In this document: piece by piece, positions 1 through 7,691 of the stretch
Numbering within the stretch: position 1 is the stretch's first letter
Layout of the letters: every line of letters begins with the position of its first letter
DNA from: an uncultured Muribaculaceae bacterium
Lineage (GTDB): Bacteria; Bacteroidota; Bacteroidia; Bacteroidales; Muribaculaceae
NCBI GenBank assembly: GCA_910578035.1
Contig: CAJTOB010000027.1
Span: 1-39,356, forward strand
DNA length: 39,356 bases
Direction: 5' to 3'
The notes under the pieces: generated by a model
Databases searched by the model: none
Seen by the model: the letters and a program-made list of their open reading frames with translations, nothing else
Told to the model about the DNA's origin: nothing
Program-made: the position numbers and the translations under genes

Positions 1-65
1 ACCACAAATTTAACACTTTCCCCGAAAACTATGCACCGCCATTTCGGCTTGAGCCGTATTTTGGA

Positions 66-73
66 TAACTTTG
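66..73 (+). promoter_or_regulatory. Bacteroidetes -7 promoter box for the P-loop gene
   Basis: TAACTTTG matches the Bacteroidetes -7 consensus TAnnTTTG exactly. A TTTC at 42-45, 20 bases upstream, is a one-mismatch -33 element. Transcription would begin near 79, which makes an ATG at 81 essentially leaderless and favours the ATG at 102. Confidence 0.5.
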
Positions 74-101
74 GGGTAAAATGTTTCACCTATGTTTCAG
101 C

Positions 102-611
102 ATGAAGAAAATAATTATCATAGGCTGCCCCGGCTCCGGGAAGAGTACTTTTGCAAGAAAACTCTCTGCCAGGACTGGCTTACCCCTATATTATCTTGAC
201 ATGATATGGCATCTACCCGACCGCACGACGCTTAGCCGGGAGGAATTTGCAGCTCGACTTAAAAAAATCACAGATGAAGAAGAGTGGATTATCGATGGCA
301 ACTATCTCCGTACGATGCCTTTCAGACTGCAGCAGTGCGATACTGTATTTTTCTTTGATTTGCCAACAGAAGTATGTCTTGCAGGCGCGGAGTCGCGCGT
401 AGGCACAAAGCGCGAGGACATGCCGTGGACCGAAAACAGTCTGGACGCCGAATTCCGCCAATGGATTGTCGATTTTCCGATAAATCAATTGCCCCATATC
501 CGCAATCTCCTTTCAGAATACGGCCAAACGATTGACATCTTCACTTTTCACTCAAGAAAAGAGGCCGATGCCTTTATCAACGCCCTACCGATTTCATCAA
601 AAGAAGCTTAA
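102..611 (+). CDS. P-loop NTPase, adenylate-kinase-like (FlaR/topology-modulation type)
   Basis: A small cytoplasmic P-loop protein of 169 residues. The Walker A motif GCPGSGKST sits at the extreme N-terminus, right after a first beta strand. The middle contains an acidic-aromatic stretch ending in FRQWIVDFP, which resembles the LKWIWNFP region of the proteins annotated as DNA topology modulation (FlaR-like) or shikimate/adenylate-kinase-like. Members probably phosphorylate a small molecule, but the substrate is unknown and the topology name is historical. An in-frame ATG at 81 would add seven residues; I prefer 102 because the promoter box at 66-73 leaves almost no leader for 81 and because the hydrophobic strand should be near the start. 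It is monocistronic and converges with the ClC gene, whose stop is 33 bases away. No terminator hairpin is visible between them. Confidence 0.75.
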   Translation: MKKIIIIGCPGSGKSTFARKLSARTGLPLYYLDMIWHLPDRTTLSREEFAARLKKITDEEEWIIDGNYLRTMPFRLQQCDTVFFFDLPTEVCLAGAESRVGTKREDMPWTENSLDAEFRQWIVDFPINQLPHIRNLLSEYGQTIDIFTFHSRKEADAFINALPISSKEA

Positions 612-644
612 GAAGCTGCCTCACACCACCCGTCAAACAAGCGC

Positions 645-2444
645 TCAGTCTTCGCAGTAATGACGGAGAACCCTACGGTAAGAATTGAAAATCTTGCTCT
701 TAGACACAAATCCGACATAAACACCTTTTTCGACTACAGGGAGATTCCAGGCGCCGGTATCATCGAATGTCTTCATGACCTTATCCATGCTCTCCCCTAC
801 TTCTATACGGCCGGCCGGAGCAGACATGAACGTGCTCACCCGCATGCGGCGATACAATTCAGGCCGGAACATGATATTACGTATATCATCGAGAAGCACA
901 ACGCCGACAAGCTCGCGCTTTTCATTGATTACCGGAAAAAGATTGCGATTGCTCTTGGCTATGACATCGACCATTTCCTTCAGCGTCATTTCAGGATATA
1001 CGGGCAGAAAATCGGTTTCTATAACATTGTTGATTTTGAGAAGCGTAAGAACAGCCTTGTCTTTATGGTGTGTAAGAAGCTGCCCCTGCTTGGCAAGACG
1101 CATGGTATATATGGAATAAGGCTCAAAGACCTTTATAGTACCATAGGAAATCGTACTGACAATCAGAAGCGGCAAGAACAGCTCGTAACCGCCGGTCAGT
1201 TCGGCCGTAAGGAAGATAGCCATTAGAGGCGCATGCATTACACCACTCATAACTCCGGCCATTCCGATGAGAGCGAAATTTTTTGTAGACAACTCGACGC
1301 CGAAATCAAAGATATTGAGCACGTATGCAAAAAGAAACCCCGTAAGACAGCCCACATACAGCGATGGCGCGAAAGTTCCACCCACACCGCCGGCGCCGTT
1401 TGTAGCCGAAGTCGCAAACGCTTTTGTAGCCACCACCAAGCCGATAAACAGCGCCAGAAACCACATCTGGTTACGGTCGCCATAGAAAAGCGAACCATTC
1501 ACAATCGACGAAGTATCGCCCGCAAGAAGCCCCACGATAGAGCCATACCCTTCGCCATAAAGAGGCGGAAAGAGGAACACAAGCCCGGAAAGAATAGTAC
1601 AGCCGATAAGCGTCTTTACCCAGGGATTTTTAAACCGACCGAAGAAATTCTCCATCATATTCATCACCCTGGTAAAGTATAGCGACGTAAAACCGCATAC
1701 AAGGCCGAGAAGAATCACAAACGGTATGCGGGAAGTGTAGAAATTCTCGGTTTGGGCGAAGAAAAATTCGAACTCATAGCCCGTGTAGACATAAGCAAGA
1801 GTCGTGCTCGTTATCGACGCTATCAGCAGCGGCATCACCGACACTGTCGTGAGGTCGAGCATCAGCACTTCGAGAGTGAAAAGCATCCCGGCAATCGGAG
1901 CCTTGAATATACCCGCAATACCGGCGGCAGCCCCGCAACCCACGAGAATCATAAGAATGCGCGGCGACATACGGAAAGCTCGCCCGAGATTGGAGCCTAT
2001 CGCAGCCCCGGTATAGACAATCGGACCTTCGGCTCCGACCGACCCGCCGAAACCGATGGTAACAGAGCTGGCGAGTACGGACGTATATATATTATGCCGT
2101 TTCAAACGGCTTTTATTCTGTGATATCGCATAGAGCACGCGCGTAACACCATGACTGATATTATCGCGGACGATATATCTCACAAAAAGCGCGGTCAACA
2201 CAACCCCTACAGCCGGCAACAGAATATACAGATAGTTGCCGCTCTCCAGATTGATACGCGAAGTAAGAGTGGTCGATATAAAATGAATCAGAAATTTAAG
2301 CACTATCGCGGCCAGCCCGCTGAAAATACCGACAAAAAAGGCAAGTACTAGTACGAAGTTACGTTCCTTGATGTGACGGTCGCGCCACAGCAGGAATTTC
2401 ATAAACAATTCTTTGATACCTTTGTCGGCCTGTACTTGTTCCAT
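645..2444 (-). CDS. ClC-family chloride channel/transporter with C-terminal CBS domains
   Basis: An inner-membrane ClC protein of about 599 residues that moves chloride or another anion. The transmembrane core of about 430 residues carries GAEGP, whose Glu is the external gating glutamate (E148 of E. coli ClC), and GGTFAP. Two CBS motifs follow (about residues 455-595), which usually bind adenine nucleotides and regulate gating. Two positions differ from E. coli ClC: the selectivity Ser of GSGIP appears as HGV, and the position of the internal proton glutamate E203 is Val (LFTLEVLM), as in eukaryotic ClC channels. Start: the longest frame begins with a TTG that lies inside the -7 promoter box, so it is unlikely. 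ATG 2444 gives a leader of only a few bases; ATG 2402 (MKFLLW) is a good alternative that loses 14 residues. The gene follows the sugar transferase but has its own promoter. Confidence 0.9.
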   Translation of the reverse strand: MEQVQADKGIKELFMKFLLWRDRHIKERNFVLVLAFFVGIFSGLAAIVLKFLIHFISTTLTSRINLESGNYLYILLPAVGVVLTALFVRYIVRDNISHGVTRVLYAISQNKSRLKRHNIYTSVLASSVTIGFGGSVGAEGPIVYTGAAIGSNLGRAFRMSPRILMILVGCGAAAGIAGIFKAPIAGMLFTLEVLMLDLTTVSVMPLLIASITSTTLAYVYTGYEFEFFFAQTENFYTSRIPFVILLGLVCGFTSLYFTRVMNMMENFFGRFKNPWVKTLIGCTILSGLVFLFPPLYGEGYGSIVGLLAGDTSSIVNGSLFYGDRNQMWFLALFIGLVVATKAFATSATNGAGGVGGTFAPSLYVGCLTGFLFAYVLNIFDFGVELSTKNFALIGMAGVMSGVMHAPLMAIFLTAELTGGYELFLPLLIVSTISYGTIKVFEPYSIYTMRLAKQGQLLTHHKDKAVLTLLKINNVIETDFLPVYPEMTLKEMVDVIAKSNRNLFPVINEKRELVGVVLLDDIRNIMFRPELYRRMRVSTFMSAPAGRIEVGESMDKVMKTFDDTGAWNLPVVEKGVYVGFVSKSKIFNSYRRVLRHYCED

Positions 2445-2453
2445 ATAGCATGG

Positions 2454-2485
2454 CAAAAGTAAGGAAAAGTTTTGATATTGTCAAA
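2454..2485 (-). promoter_or_regulatory. Complete Bacteroidetes promoter (-33/-7) for the ClC gene
   Basis: On the minus strand TTTG (2485-2482) is followed after exactly 20 bases by TACTTTTG (2461-2454), a full match to the -33/-7 consensus. The -33 box overlaps the TGA stop codon of the preceding sugar transferase gene, so the ClC gene can be transcribed separately despite the tight spacing. Confidence 0.75.
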
Positions 2486-3911
2486 TGCCCTTACCCCTGA
2501 AAACGGTGCTGACTGTATGAAAGATGATTTTAAGGTCTACGGGCAATGAAATATTGCGTATATAGAGCAAATCATAACCCGAACGCTCAATCATTTCACC
2601 CACACTGGAAGCATAGCCATATTTAACCATACCCCATGAGGTAATACCCGGACGCACCTGTCTGACAAGACCATACCAAGGCACTTGCGCCACAATACGG
2701 TCTACATAGTATTTACGCTCCGGCCGAGGCCCGACAAGCGACATTTCTCCTACAAGCACATTCCAAAACTGCGGAAGCTCGTCAAGACGGTATTTCCTCA
2801 GAACATGACCTACTGAAGTAATTCGGGTATCATCGACACCAGAAGACAAGCGCGGCACACCATCAGCCTCGGCATCGGTATGCATGCTTCTGAATTTGAT
2901 AATCCTGAATGGACGTCCATGAAACCCGACACGCTCCTGGCGATAAAAACACGGCCCCTTGGAATTGAGTTTAACAGCAACCGCTATTGCAAGCATCACC
3001 GGACTGAGCAGAACCAGAGAAAAAGCCGACACAACGATATCTCCAAGCCGCTTAAGGTTAGCCACCGACGGGGGCACATTTGCATTTGTCACATCGACCA
3101 GAGGTTCGTTTATCACACCTATCACACGCGGCTGGAGCGCCACCGGGCCAAACAATTCAGCCGATACAAGCAGAGGAATCCCCAAAGAGTACAAGTCGCC
3201 AAGCAAGGCACCCATGCTTTTCACGCCGTCCTTAGGCGGCAACACTACAACGGCCCCTATATTGAGATTTCGGCAAAGACCTACAATATCGTCTGTGTTA
3301 TACACCGGCAATCCGGCAAGTTCAGCCTCCGCATATTTTTCGGAAAACGGTACACATGCCACAGGCCTGAGGCCCGACATGCCCGACGACTCCTTGATTC
3401 GCTCGATTTTTCTTCGGAATTGCGGCGACACACCCACTATAAGTGTATTCACACTGTAATCACCCCGATGTATACGCCTGGCGGCGCCCGTACTTATGAC
3501 ATAGCGTCCTACAGCGGTCGGCACCATAAGCGACGCGAAAAGCAGGACCATAAGTTCGTAATTGGTAATTCGCTCCGGTATATTGTCGTTGATAAGAACA
3601 ACAAAGAAAACGGCAAGCATACCGATAAGCGATATAAGAGCCGTGTTAAGAAATTCATCAAGCCGTGAACGGTAGAGAGTTCCCCCCTTGTTATATGAAC
3701 CCGACACCGCATAGAGAGCTATCATCCCGACTGGAACCACTATCTGCCCTATAAGAAGCTGCGGATATCGAAGAAATGAAACAAGACTGTCGGGCAGCAA
3801 ATCTGCCGGAAGAGTATAAAAGCGAGCCACATCAAACAATAGCCAGCCGATGTTCAGAGTAATGAAATCGGACAGCAGATATTTAATTTGCTGGCGCGCC
3901 TGCGGCATCAT
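2481..3911 (-). CDS. Polyprenyl-phosphate hexose-1-phosphate transferase (WcaJ/WbaP-like)
   Basis: A membrane enzyme of 476 residues that starts lipid-linked glycan assembly by moving a sugar-1-phosphate from a nucleotide sugar onto undecaprenyl phosphate. The N-terminal half has four hydrophobic segments and then a Rossmann-like CoA-binding-type domain (about residues 140-260). The C-terminal 200 residues are the bacterial sugar transferase domain: a membrane-associated helix, IIKFRSM, the catalytic Asp-Glu dyad in LDELPQFWNV, and SLVGPRPE. Its ATG overlaps the tsaC stop (ATGA), so translation is probably coupled. Which sugar is moved cannot be read from the sequence, and no other glycan genes are in the window, so it may serve a capsule or exopolysaccharide locus elsewhere. 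Confidence 0.9.
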   Translation of the reverse strand: MMPQARQQIKYLLSDFITLNIGWLLFDVARFYTLPADLLPDSLVSFLRYPQLLIGQIVVPVGMIALYAVSGSYNKGGTLYRSRLDEFLNTALISLIGMLAVFFVVLINDNIPERITNYELMVLLFASLMVPTAVGRYVISTGAARRIHRGDYSVNTLIVGVSPQFRRKIERIKESSGMSGLRPVACVPFSEKYAEAELAGLPVYNTDDIVGLCRNLNIGAVVVLPPKDGVKSMGALLGDLYSLGIPLLVSAELFGPVALQPRVIGVINEPLVDVTNANVPPSVANLKRLGDIVVSAFSLVLLSPVMLAIAVAVKLNSKGPCFYRQERVGFHGRPFRIIKFRSMHTDAEADGVPRLSSGVDDTRITSVGHVLRKYRLDELPQFWNVLVGEMSLVGPRPERKYYVDRIVAQVPWYGLVRQVRPGITSWGMVKYGYASSVGEMIERSGYDLLYIRNISLPVDLKIIFHTVSTVFRGKGI

Positions 3912-4495
3912 GGGCGTAAAACCTTGAAAAGCCCTCCCGAAGACAGCCGCATGACGGTAGAAGGTTCCGCCTGGGCCGGCCTTTCATCGCGACGGCTCAT
4001 GCAGACATAGTCCGCTCCATCTATAATATCTTTAGAAATATCGGCAAAACACGCCGGAGCAGCCTGACCGCTGACATTTGCCGATGTCGAGACCAGCGGA
4101 CGACGCAGACGCTTGCAGAGCTCGGCGCAGAATTCATCGGAAGTAAGACGAACTCCAATAGAACCATCGGGCGCTCTGAGTTCCGGCGCAATACCGGCTT
4201 CCGGGAGAGGGGCATCATAGACTATAGTAAGCGGCTCCGTGTTGTATTCAATCAGTTGCCATGCAACGTCCGGCACATCAGCGACAGTGCGTTCAAGTTG
4301 TCCTTCTGAGCCCACAAGCGTTATAAGAGCTTTTGCATCAGCCCGTTTTTTCAACTCGAAAATCTTTTTCACAGCCTCAGAGCAGCAGGCATCGCAACCT
4401 ATGCCCCATATCGTATCGGTCGGGTACACAATAATGCCGCCTCTTCGCAAAATTTCGAGACAAGCCTTGATGTCGGAAAGCTGGAGCTCGGTCAT
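3908..4495 (-). CDS. tsaC: L-threonylcarbamoyladenylate synthase (TsaC/Sua5/YrdC)
   Basis: A cytoplasmic enzyme of 195 residues that makes threonylcarbamoyl-AMP from threonine, bicarbonate and ATP, the first step of the t6A37 modification of ANN-decoding tRNAs. Diagnostic blocks are GGIIVYPTDTIWGIGCDA near residue 17, FELKKR, a KALITLV strand, IGVRLT, and STSANVSG. The length matches the short TsaC form without the extra C-terminal Sua5 domain. It overlaps tsaB by four bases (ATGA), and both act in the same pathway, which supports both assignments. It also overlaps the sugar transferase start by four bases. Confidence 0.92.
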   Translation of the reverse strand: MTELQLSDIKACLEILRRGGIIVYPTDTIWGIGCDACCSEAVKKIFELKKRADAKALITLVGSEGQLERTVADVPDVAWQLIEYNTEPLTIVYDAPLPEAGIAPELRAPDGSIGVRLTSDEFCAELCKRLRRPLVSTSANVSGQAAPACFADISKDIIDGADYVCMSRRDERPAQAEPSTVMRLSSGGLFKVLRP

Positions 4496-5184
4496 ATCAC
4501 CTTATTCTTAGGGGTTGTAGCCTGAAATTCCTTGAGATAGACCGGCACAGAATAAGCGGTATCAATAAACTGACGGCGGTTATACGCCAGCTCTGCAAGC
4601 GCTACCATATCTACAGCCAGAGCTTCAACACCTTCGACATATGTGGCACCCTCCATAAACGGCTGCGCCTTTTCGGCACCGCTCCCAAAATAAAGGATAG
4701 GCCTACCCGTCGCTTTAAGGGAAGCATAAGAATTTTCATCGAGAATCATCGCCCCCGGAGTCATAAGTTCAGAAAGGCCGAAATCGTAGGCACCGGTATA
4801 CACTTCCATACGACGGGCATCGACCATCGGAATAAGAATCGAGTCCGGGTCGACACTGTCGGTAGAGAACATCACTCTCGTTGCAAGAAGCTCAAGAGTC
4901 TTAACACCAATCAACGGAACATCGAGGGCATATGCCAGCCCTTTGGCCTCGCTAAGGCCGATACGAAGGCCGGTATAGCTACCCGGACCCAGGCTTACAG
5001 CCACAGCATCGGGCTTAAGACCATGCTCTGAGCCATAATCAAGACAGTATTTGATGAAATCGCTGAGCGCGGCGGCATGATTCCGTCCGGTGAAATCTTC
5101 TTGGTGGGCGAGTATCATTCCGTCCGATGTAAGTGCTGCCGAACAAGGTGCGCCCGATGTTTCTATATTAAGTATTGTAGCCAT
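4492..5184 (-). CDS. tsaB: tRNA threonylcarbamoyladenosine biosynthesis protein TsaB
   Basis: A protein of 230 residues, the TsaD paralog that scaffolds the TsaB-TsaD-TsaE complex transferring the threonylcarbamoyl group to A37 of tRNA. It starts with the typical MATILNIETS strand and has an ASKHA-type SLGPGSYTGLRIG block near residue 68 followed by KGLAYALDVP. An open frame extends 49 codons further upstream, but the ATG at 5184 fits the family N-terminus and lies just downstream of the -7 box at 5209-5202. It is the first gene of the tsaB-tsaC-sugar transferase operon and divergent from yicC. Confidence 0.93.
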   Translation of the reverse strand: MATILNIETSGAPCSAALTSDGMILAHQEDFTGRNHAAALSDFIKYCLDYGSEHGLKPDAVAVSLGPGSYTGLRIGLSEAKGLAYALDVPLIGVKTLELLATRVMFSTDSVDPDSILIPMVDARRMEVYTGAYDFGLSELMTPGAMILDENSYASLKATGRPILYFGSGAEKAQPFMEGATYVEGVEALAVDMVALAELAYNRRQFIDTAYSVPVYLKEFQATTPKNKVI

Positions 5185-5201
5185 TGCTCTTGTGTTTTCC
5201 G

Positions 5202-5209
5202 CAAAGTTA
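5202..5209 (-). promoter_or_regulatory. -7 promoter box for the tsaB operon
   Basis: TAACTTTG on the minus strand matches the TAnnTTTG consensus. It places the transcript start near 5196, about a dozen bases before the tsaB ATG, and rules out the longer upstream frame. A TTTTG exists upstream but only 14 bases away, so no good -33 is assigned. Confidence 0.55.
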
Positions 5210-5253
5210 CTACTTTTTCCAGTCAAAACGGCGATAATGCGGACGATTTTTTG

Positions 5254-5261
5254 TAATTTTG
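5254..5261 (+). promoter_or_regulatory. -7 promoter box for yicC
   Basis: TAATTTTG fits the consensus exactly. It is back to back with the tsaB promoter, the two -7 boxes being about 45 bases apart. The transcript would start near 5267, giving a leader of about 75 bases that opens with the GC-rich hairpin at 5271-5289. Confidence 0.5.
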
Positions 5262-5270
5262 CGGCCGCAA

Positions 5271-5289
5271 GGTCCGGCGCGCCCGGACC
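5271..5289 (+). other. GC-rich hairpin at the 5' end of the yicC transcript
   Basis: GGTCCGG (5271-5277) and CCGGACC (5283-5289) are perfectly complementary around a five-base loop, CGCGC. The stem begins only a few bases after the inferred transcription start, a position typical of 5' stabilising stem-loops. No U tract follows, so it is not a terminator. Confidence 0.5.
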
Positions 5290-5342
5290 CGGCCCCATCA
5301 CCATATAAAGCGCTGCCAGGGGCAAGCGCAATGGAAATAAAT

Positions 5343-6227
5343 ATGTTAATGTCTATGACCGGCTTCGGCAAGTCTACTGTCGAAGCCGGAGCTAAAAAAA
5401 TAACAGTCGAGATAAAATCACTGAATTCCAAGCAGATGGACCTCAACCTCCGTCTGCCATATGCTTTTCGCGAGCACGAACTCGACTTACGCTCGGCAAT
5501 AGGTAGAAGCCTCGAGCGAGGCAAAGCCGACGTGATAGTGAATGTAGAAAACATCGGTGTAAGTTCTGAAATTCACTCCACTCTCGACGTCTCTGCCCTT
5601 GCCGCATATAAAAAGCAGATTGAAGAGGCATCGGCCGCACTCGGCATTCCGGCACCGGCCGACTGGTACTCAGTCCTCCTCCGATTTCCCGACACAATCA
5701 GCACTACAAGCCCCGAAGCAGCCGATGCCGACCAGATTAAAGCACTCGACATGGCCGTAGCTCAGGCAGTAGACAATCTGTCGGCACATCGCCGCGCAGA
5801 AGGCATAGAGCTCGAGAAGTTCTTTGCCGCCAGAATTGCCACGATAGCGTCGCTTCTCGAAAGCATCGAACCTTTCGAGGCCGAACGCGTACCAAAGATT
5901 CGGCAAAAAATAGAAGAAAGCCTTTCGAAAATCAATGTTCCCGACTACGACAAAGGTCGCCTCGAGCAAGAAATGATATTCTACATCGAAAAACTCGATG
6001 TAAACGAAGAAAAACAGCGTCTCCGCAAGCATCTGCAGTATTTTCTCGAAACGATGGAAGCCGCCAACGGCGGACAAGGTAAAAAACTCGGCTTCATTGC
6101 CCAGGAAATGGGGCGCGAAATCAACACCCTCGGTTCCAAAAGCAACCATGCCGAAATGCAGGCCATTGTCGTGCGTATGAAAGATTCGCTCGAGCAAATC
6201 AAAGAGCAAGTGCTTAACGTGCTTTAA
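5343..6227 (+). CDS. yicC: YicC/YloC-family endoribonuclease
   Basis: A protein of 294 residues. YicC family members are endoribonucleases; the E. coli one cleaves RNA, including small regulatory RNAs. The N-terminus MLMSMTGFGKS aligns with the family's MIRSMTGFG. The N-terminal domain holds EIKSLNSKQMDLNLRLP, and the C-terminal DUF1732 domain contains RLRKHLQYFLE and the signature GKKLGFIAQEMGREINTLGSK. ATG 5343 is chosen because it reproduces the family start; ATGs at 5331, 5349 and 5355 are also in frame, and an open frame runs back to 5259. The gene ends at the terminator 6256-6300. Confidence 0.9.
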   Translation: MLMSMTGFGKSTVEAGAKKITVEIKSLNSKQMDLNLRLPYAFREHELDLRSAIGRSLERGKADVIVNVENIGVSSEIHSTLDVSALAAYKKQIEEASAALGIPAPADWYSVLLRFPDTISTTSPEAADADQIKALDMAVAQAVDNLSAHRRAEGIELEKFFAARIATIASLLESIEPFEAERVPKIRQKIEESLSKINVPDYDKGRLEQEMIFYIEKLDVNEEKQRLRKHLQYFLETMEAANGGQGKKLGFIAQEMGREINTLGSKSNHAEMQAIVVRMKDSLEQIKEQVLNVL

Positions 6228-6255
6228 ACACTTCAATTGTTAATTTTGTGCAAAG

Positions 6256-6300
6256 AGGCGCTAAAGTTTGTTGCCACCGTTCGCCATTAGCGCCTTTTTT
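6256..6300 (+). terminator. Rho-independent terminator of yicC
   Basis: AGGCGCTAA (6256-6264) pairs perfectly with TTAGCGCCT (6287-6295) across a 22-base loop and is followed by a run of T (6295-6301). It lies 28 bases after the yicC stop and before the bamD promoter box. Confidence 0.85.
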
Positions 6301-6302
6301 AC

Positions 6303-6310
6303 TATCTTTG
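6303..6310 (+). promoter_or_regulatory. -7 promoter box for bamD-rpoZ
   Basis: TATCTTTG matches TAnnTTTG and directly abuts the T tract of the yicC terminator. Transcription would start near 6316. I find no convincing -33 box. Confidence 0.5.
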
Positions 6311-6336
6311 CACAATTGTATATGATTACCACACCA

Positions 6337-7137
6337 ATGCGATATTACATTGTAGCCTTTCTTGCAGCTATCCTCCTGAGTTCGTGCGGCGAATACCAGC
6401 GCGCCCAGAAGAGCACCGACATCAATTACAAATTCGAATACGCAAAGCGCGCGTTCGAAGAAAAGAAATATGTCCAGGCTGCCACCCTTCTCGAAGATTG
6501 TATTGCCTACTTCAAAGGCTCGGACAAAGCCGAGGAGTCGCTTTATCTGCTTGCAATGAGCCATTATGAAAACAAAGACTACGTAAGCTCAGGCGCATAT
6601 TTCAAGACTTATTACGGCCGCTACCCGAAAGGCAAATATACCGAAGCTGCCCGATTCTTCTGCGGCTATGGATATTACCTCGATTCCCCCGAGCCCCAGC
6701 TTGACCAGACCGGCACAATAAAAGCCATCGAAGAGCTCCAGGGTTTTCTGGAATACTTCCCCCGCAGCGACAAAGTTTCGATTGCCCAGAATGCCATATT
6801 CGAAATGCAGGATAAGCTAACGCTCAAACAGCTGCAGAACGCCCAGCTCTACTACAACCTCGGCAACTACATGGGCAACAACTATGAAAGCGCAGTAATC
6901 GTGGCCCGCAACGCCATCAAGGATTATCCTTACTCAAAATACAAGGAAGATCTCGAAATGCTCATTCTCAAGGCTCGTTATCAGGAAGCTCTGAACTCGG
7001 TTGAAGAACGTAAAGCCGACCGCTTCCGCGACGTCCTCGACGAATACTACTCTTTCATAAACAACTATCCCGACAGTCCGAAACGAGAAGAGGCCGACAA
7101 CATTCAGAAAATCGCCAACAGATACGTTAACGACTGA
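6337..7137 (+). CDS. bamD: Outer-membrane assembly lipoprotein BamD
   Basis: A lipoprotein of 266 residues, part of the BAM complex that inserts beta-barrel proteins into the outer membrane; it faces the periplasm. The signal peptide MRYYIVAFLAAILLSSC ends in a lipobox with the acylated Cys at residue 17. Tetratricopeptide-like repeats follow (FEYAKRAFEEKKYVQAATLLED, ESLYLLAMSHYENKDYVSSGAYF, and later ones). The family hallmark of paired aromatic-rich helices such as YFKTYYGRYPKGKY is present. An in-frame ATG at 6322 would add five residues but would leave a leader of only about six bases; both are possible. It is followed by rpoZ after 68 bases, probably in one transcript. Confidence 0.88.
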   Translation: MRYYIVAFLAAILLSSCGEYQRAQKSTDINYKFEYAKRAFEEKKYVQAATLLEDCIAYFKGSDKAEESLYLLAMSHYENKDYVSSGAYFKTYYGRYPKGKYTEAARFFCGYGYYLDSPEPQLDQTGTIKAIEELQGFLEYFPRSDKVSIAQNAIFEMQDKLTLKQLQNAQLYYNLGNYMGNNYESAVIVARNAIKDYPYSKYKEDLEMLILKARYQEALNSVEERKADRFRDVLDEYYSFINNYPDSPKREEADNIQKIANRYVND

Positions 7138-7205
7138 TTCTCTACCCTCACACTCCGGTTCATCGCCGGAATACCGAAATACGAACAAAACAAAGCACCA
7201 TAGTC

Positions 7206-7538
7206 ATGGATTTCAAGAAAAGCAACACTCCGCTCAACACCGTCACCCGCGACCTCATCGAGCTCTCGGAACAGACCGGCAACATCTATGAAACCGTATG
7301 CATCATCTCTAAGCGCGCCAATCAGATAGCCGCCCAGATGAAAAGCGATCTCGAAAAGAAACTTCAGGAATTCGCTCCCTACAACGACACCCTCGAAGAA
7401 GTAAGCGAAAACCGCGAACAGATTGAAATCTCCCGCTACTACGAGCGTCTGCCAAAACCCACCCTTATCGCTACTCAGGAGTACATCGACCACAAGCTGT
7501 TCTTCCGCAAAAGCAACAAGGACCGCAACTCGCTCTAA
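7206..7538 (+). CDS. rpoZ: RNA polymerase omega subunit, Bacteroidetes type
   Basis: A 110-residue protein that resembles the Bacteroidetes omega subunit, which helps assemble and stabilise the beta' subunit of RNA polymerase. The conserved parts are VTRDLIELSEQTGNIYE, the helix IISKRANQIA (the equivalent of the omega core helix), NREQIEISRYYERLPKPTLIATQEY, and a charged tail. It lies in the usual Bacteroidales order directly after bamD and ends before the hairpin at 7556-7599. Homology to proteobacterial RpoZ is weak, and the assignment rests on the Bacteroidetes family. Confidence 0.8.
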   Translation: MDFKKSNTPLNTVTRDLIELSEQTGNIYETVCIISKRANQIAAQMKSDLEKKLQEFAPYNDTLEEVSENREQIEISRYYERLPKPTLIATQEYIDHKLFFRKSNKDRNSL

Positions 7539-7555
7539 CAGCAGATAACGACTAA

Positions 7556-7599
7556 ACAAAGCCGGAAGACCGCAGTATTTGCGTTTCTTCCGGCTTTGT
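7556..7599 (+). terminator. Long hairpin terminating bamD-rpoZ
   Basis: A 13-base arm (7556-7568, ACAAAGCCGGAAG) pairs perfectly with its complement at 7587-7599 across an 18-base loop. The classical U run is missing, so it is either a U-poor terminator or a 3'-end stabilising hairpin. It separates rpoZ from the next promoter. Confidence 0.6.
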
Positions 7600-7635
7600 C
7601 GTTACAATCCGGCCGCCGAACTCCCGCCAAGTTGA

Positions 7636-7667
7636 TTTGCCGATATGGGATTTTTGCAGTAACTTTG
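7636..7667 (+). promoter_or_regulatory. Complete Bacteroidetes promoter for the DUF4290-rimM-dnaB operon
   Basis: TTTG at 7636-7639 and TAACTTTG at 7660-7667 are separated by exactly 20 bases, a full -33/-7 consensus. The predicted start near 7673 leaves a leader of about 20 bases before the ATG at 7692. Confidence 0.75.
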
Positions 7668-7691
7668 AGGCTGAAAACATAGATCACACCA

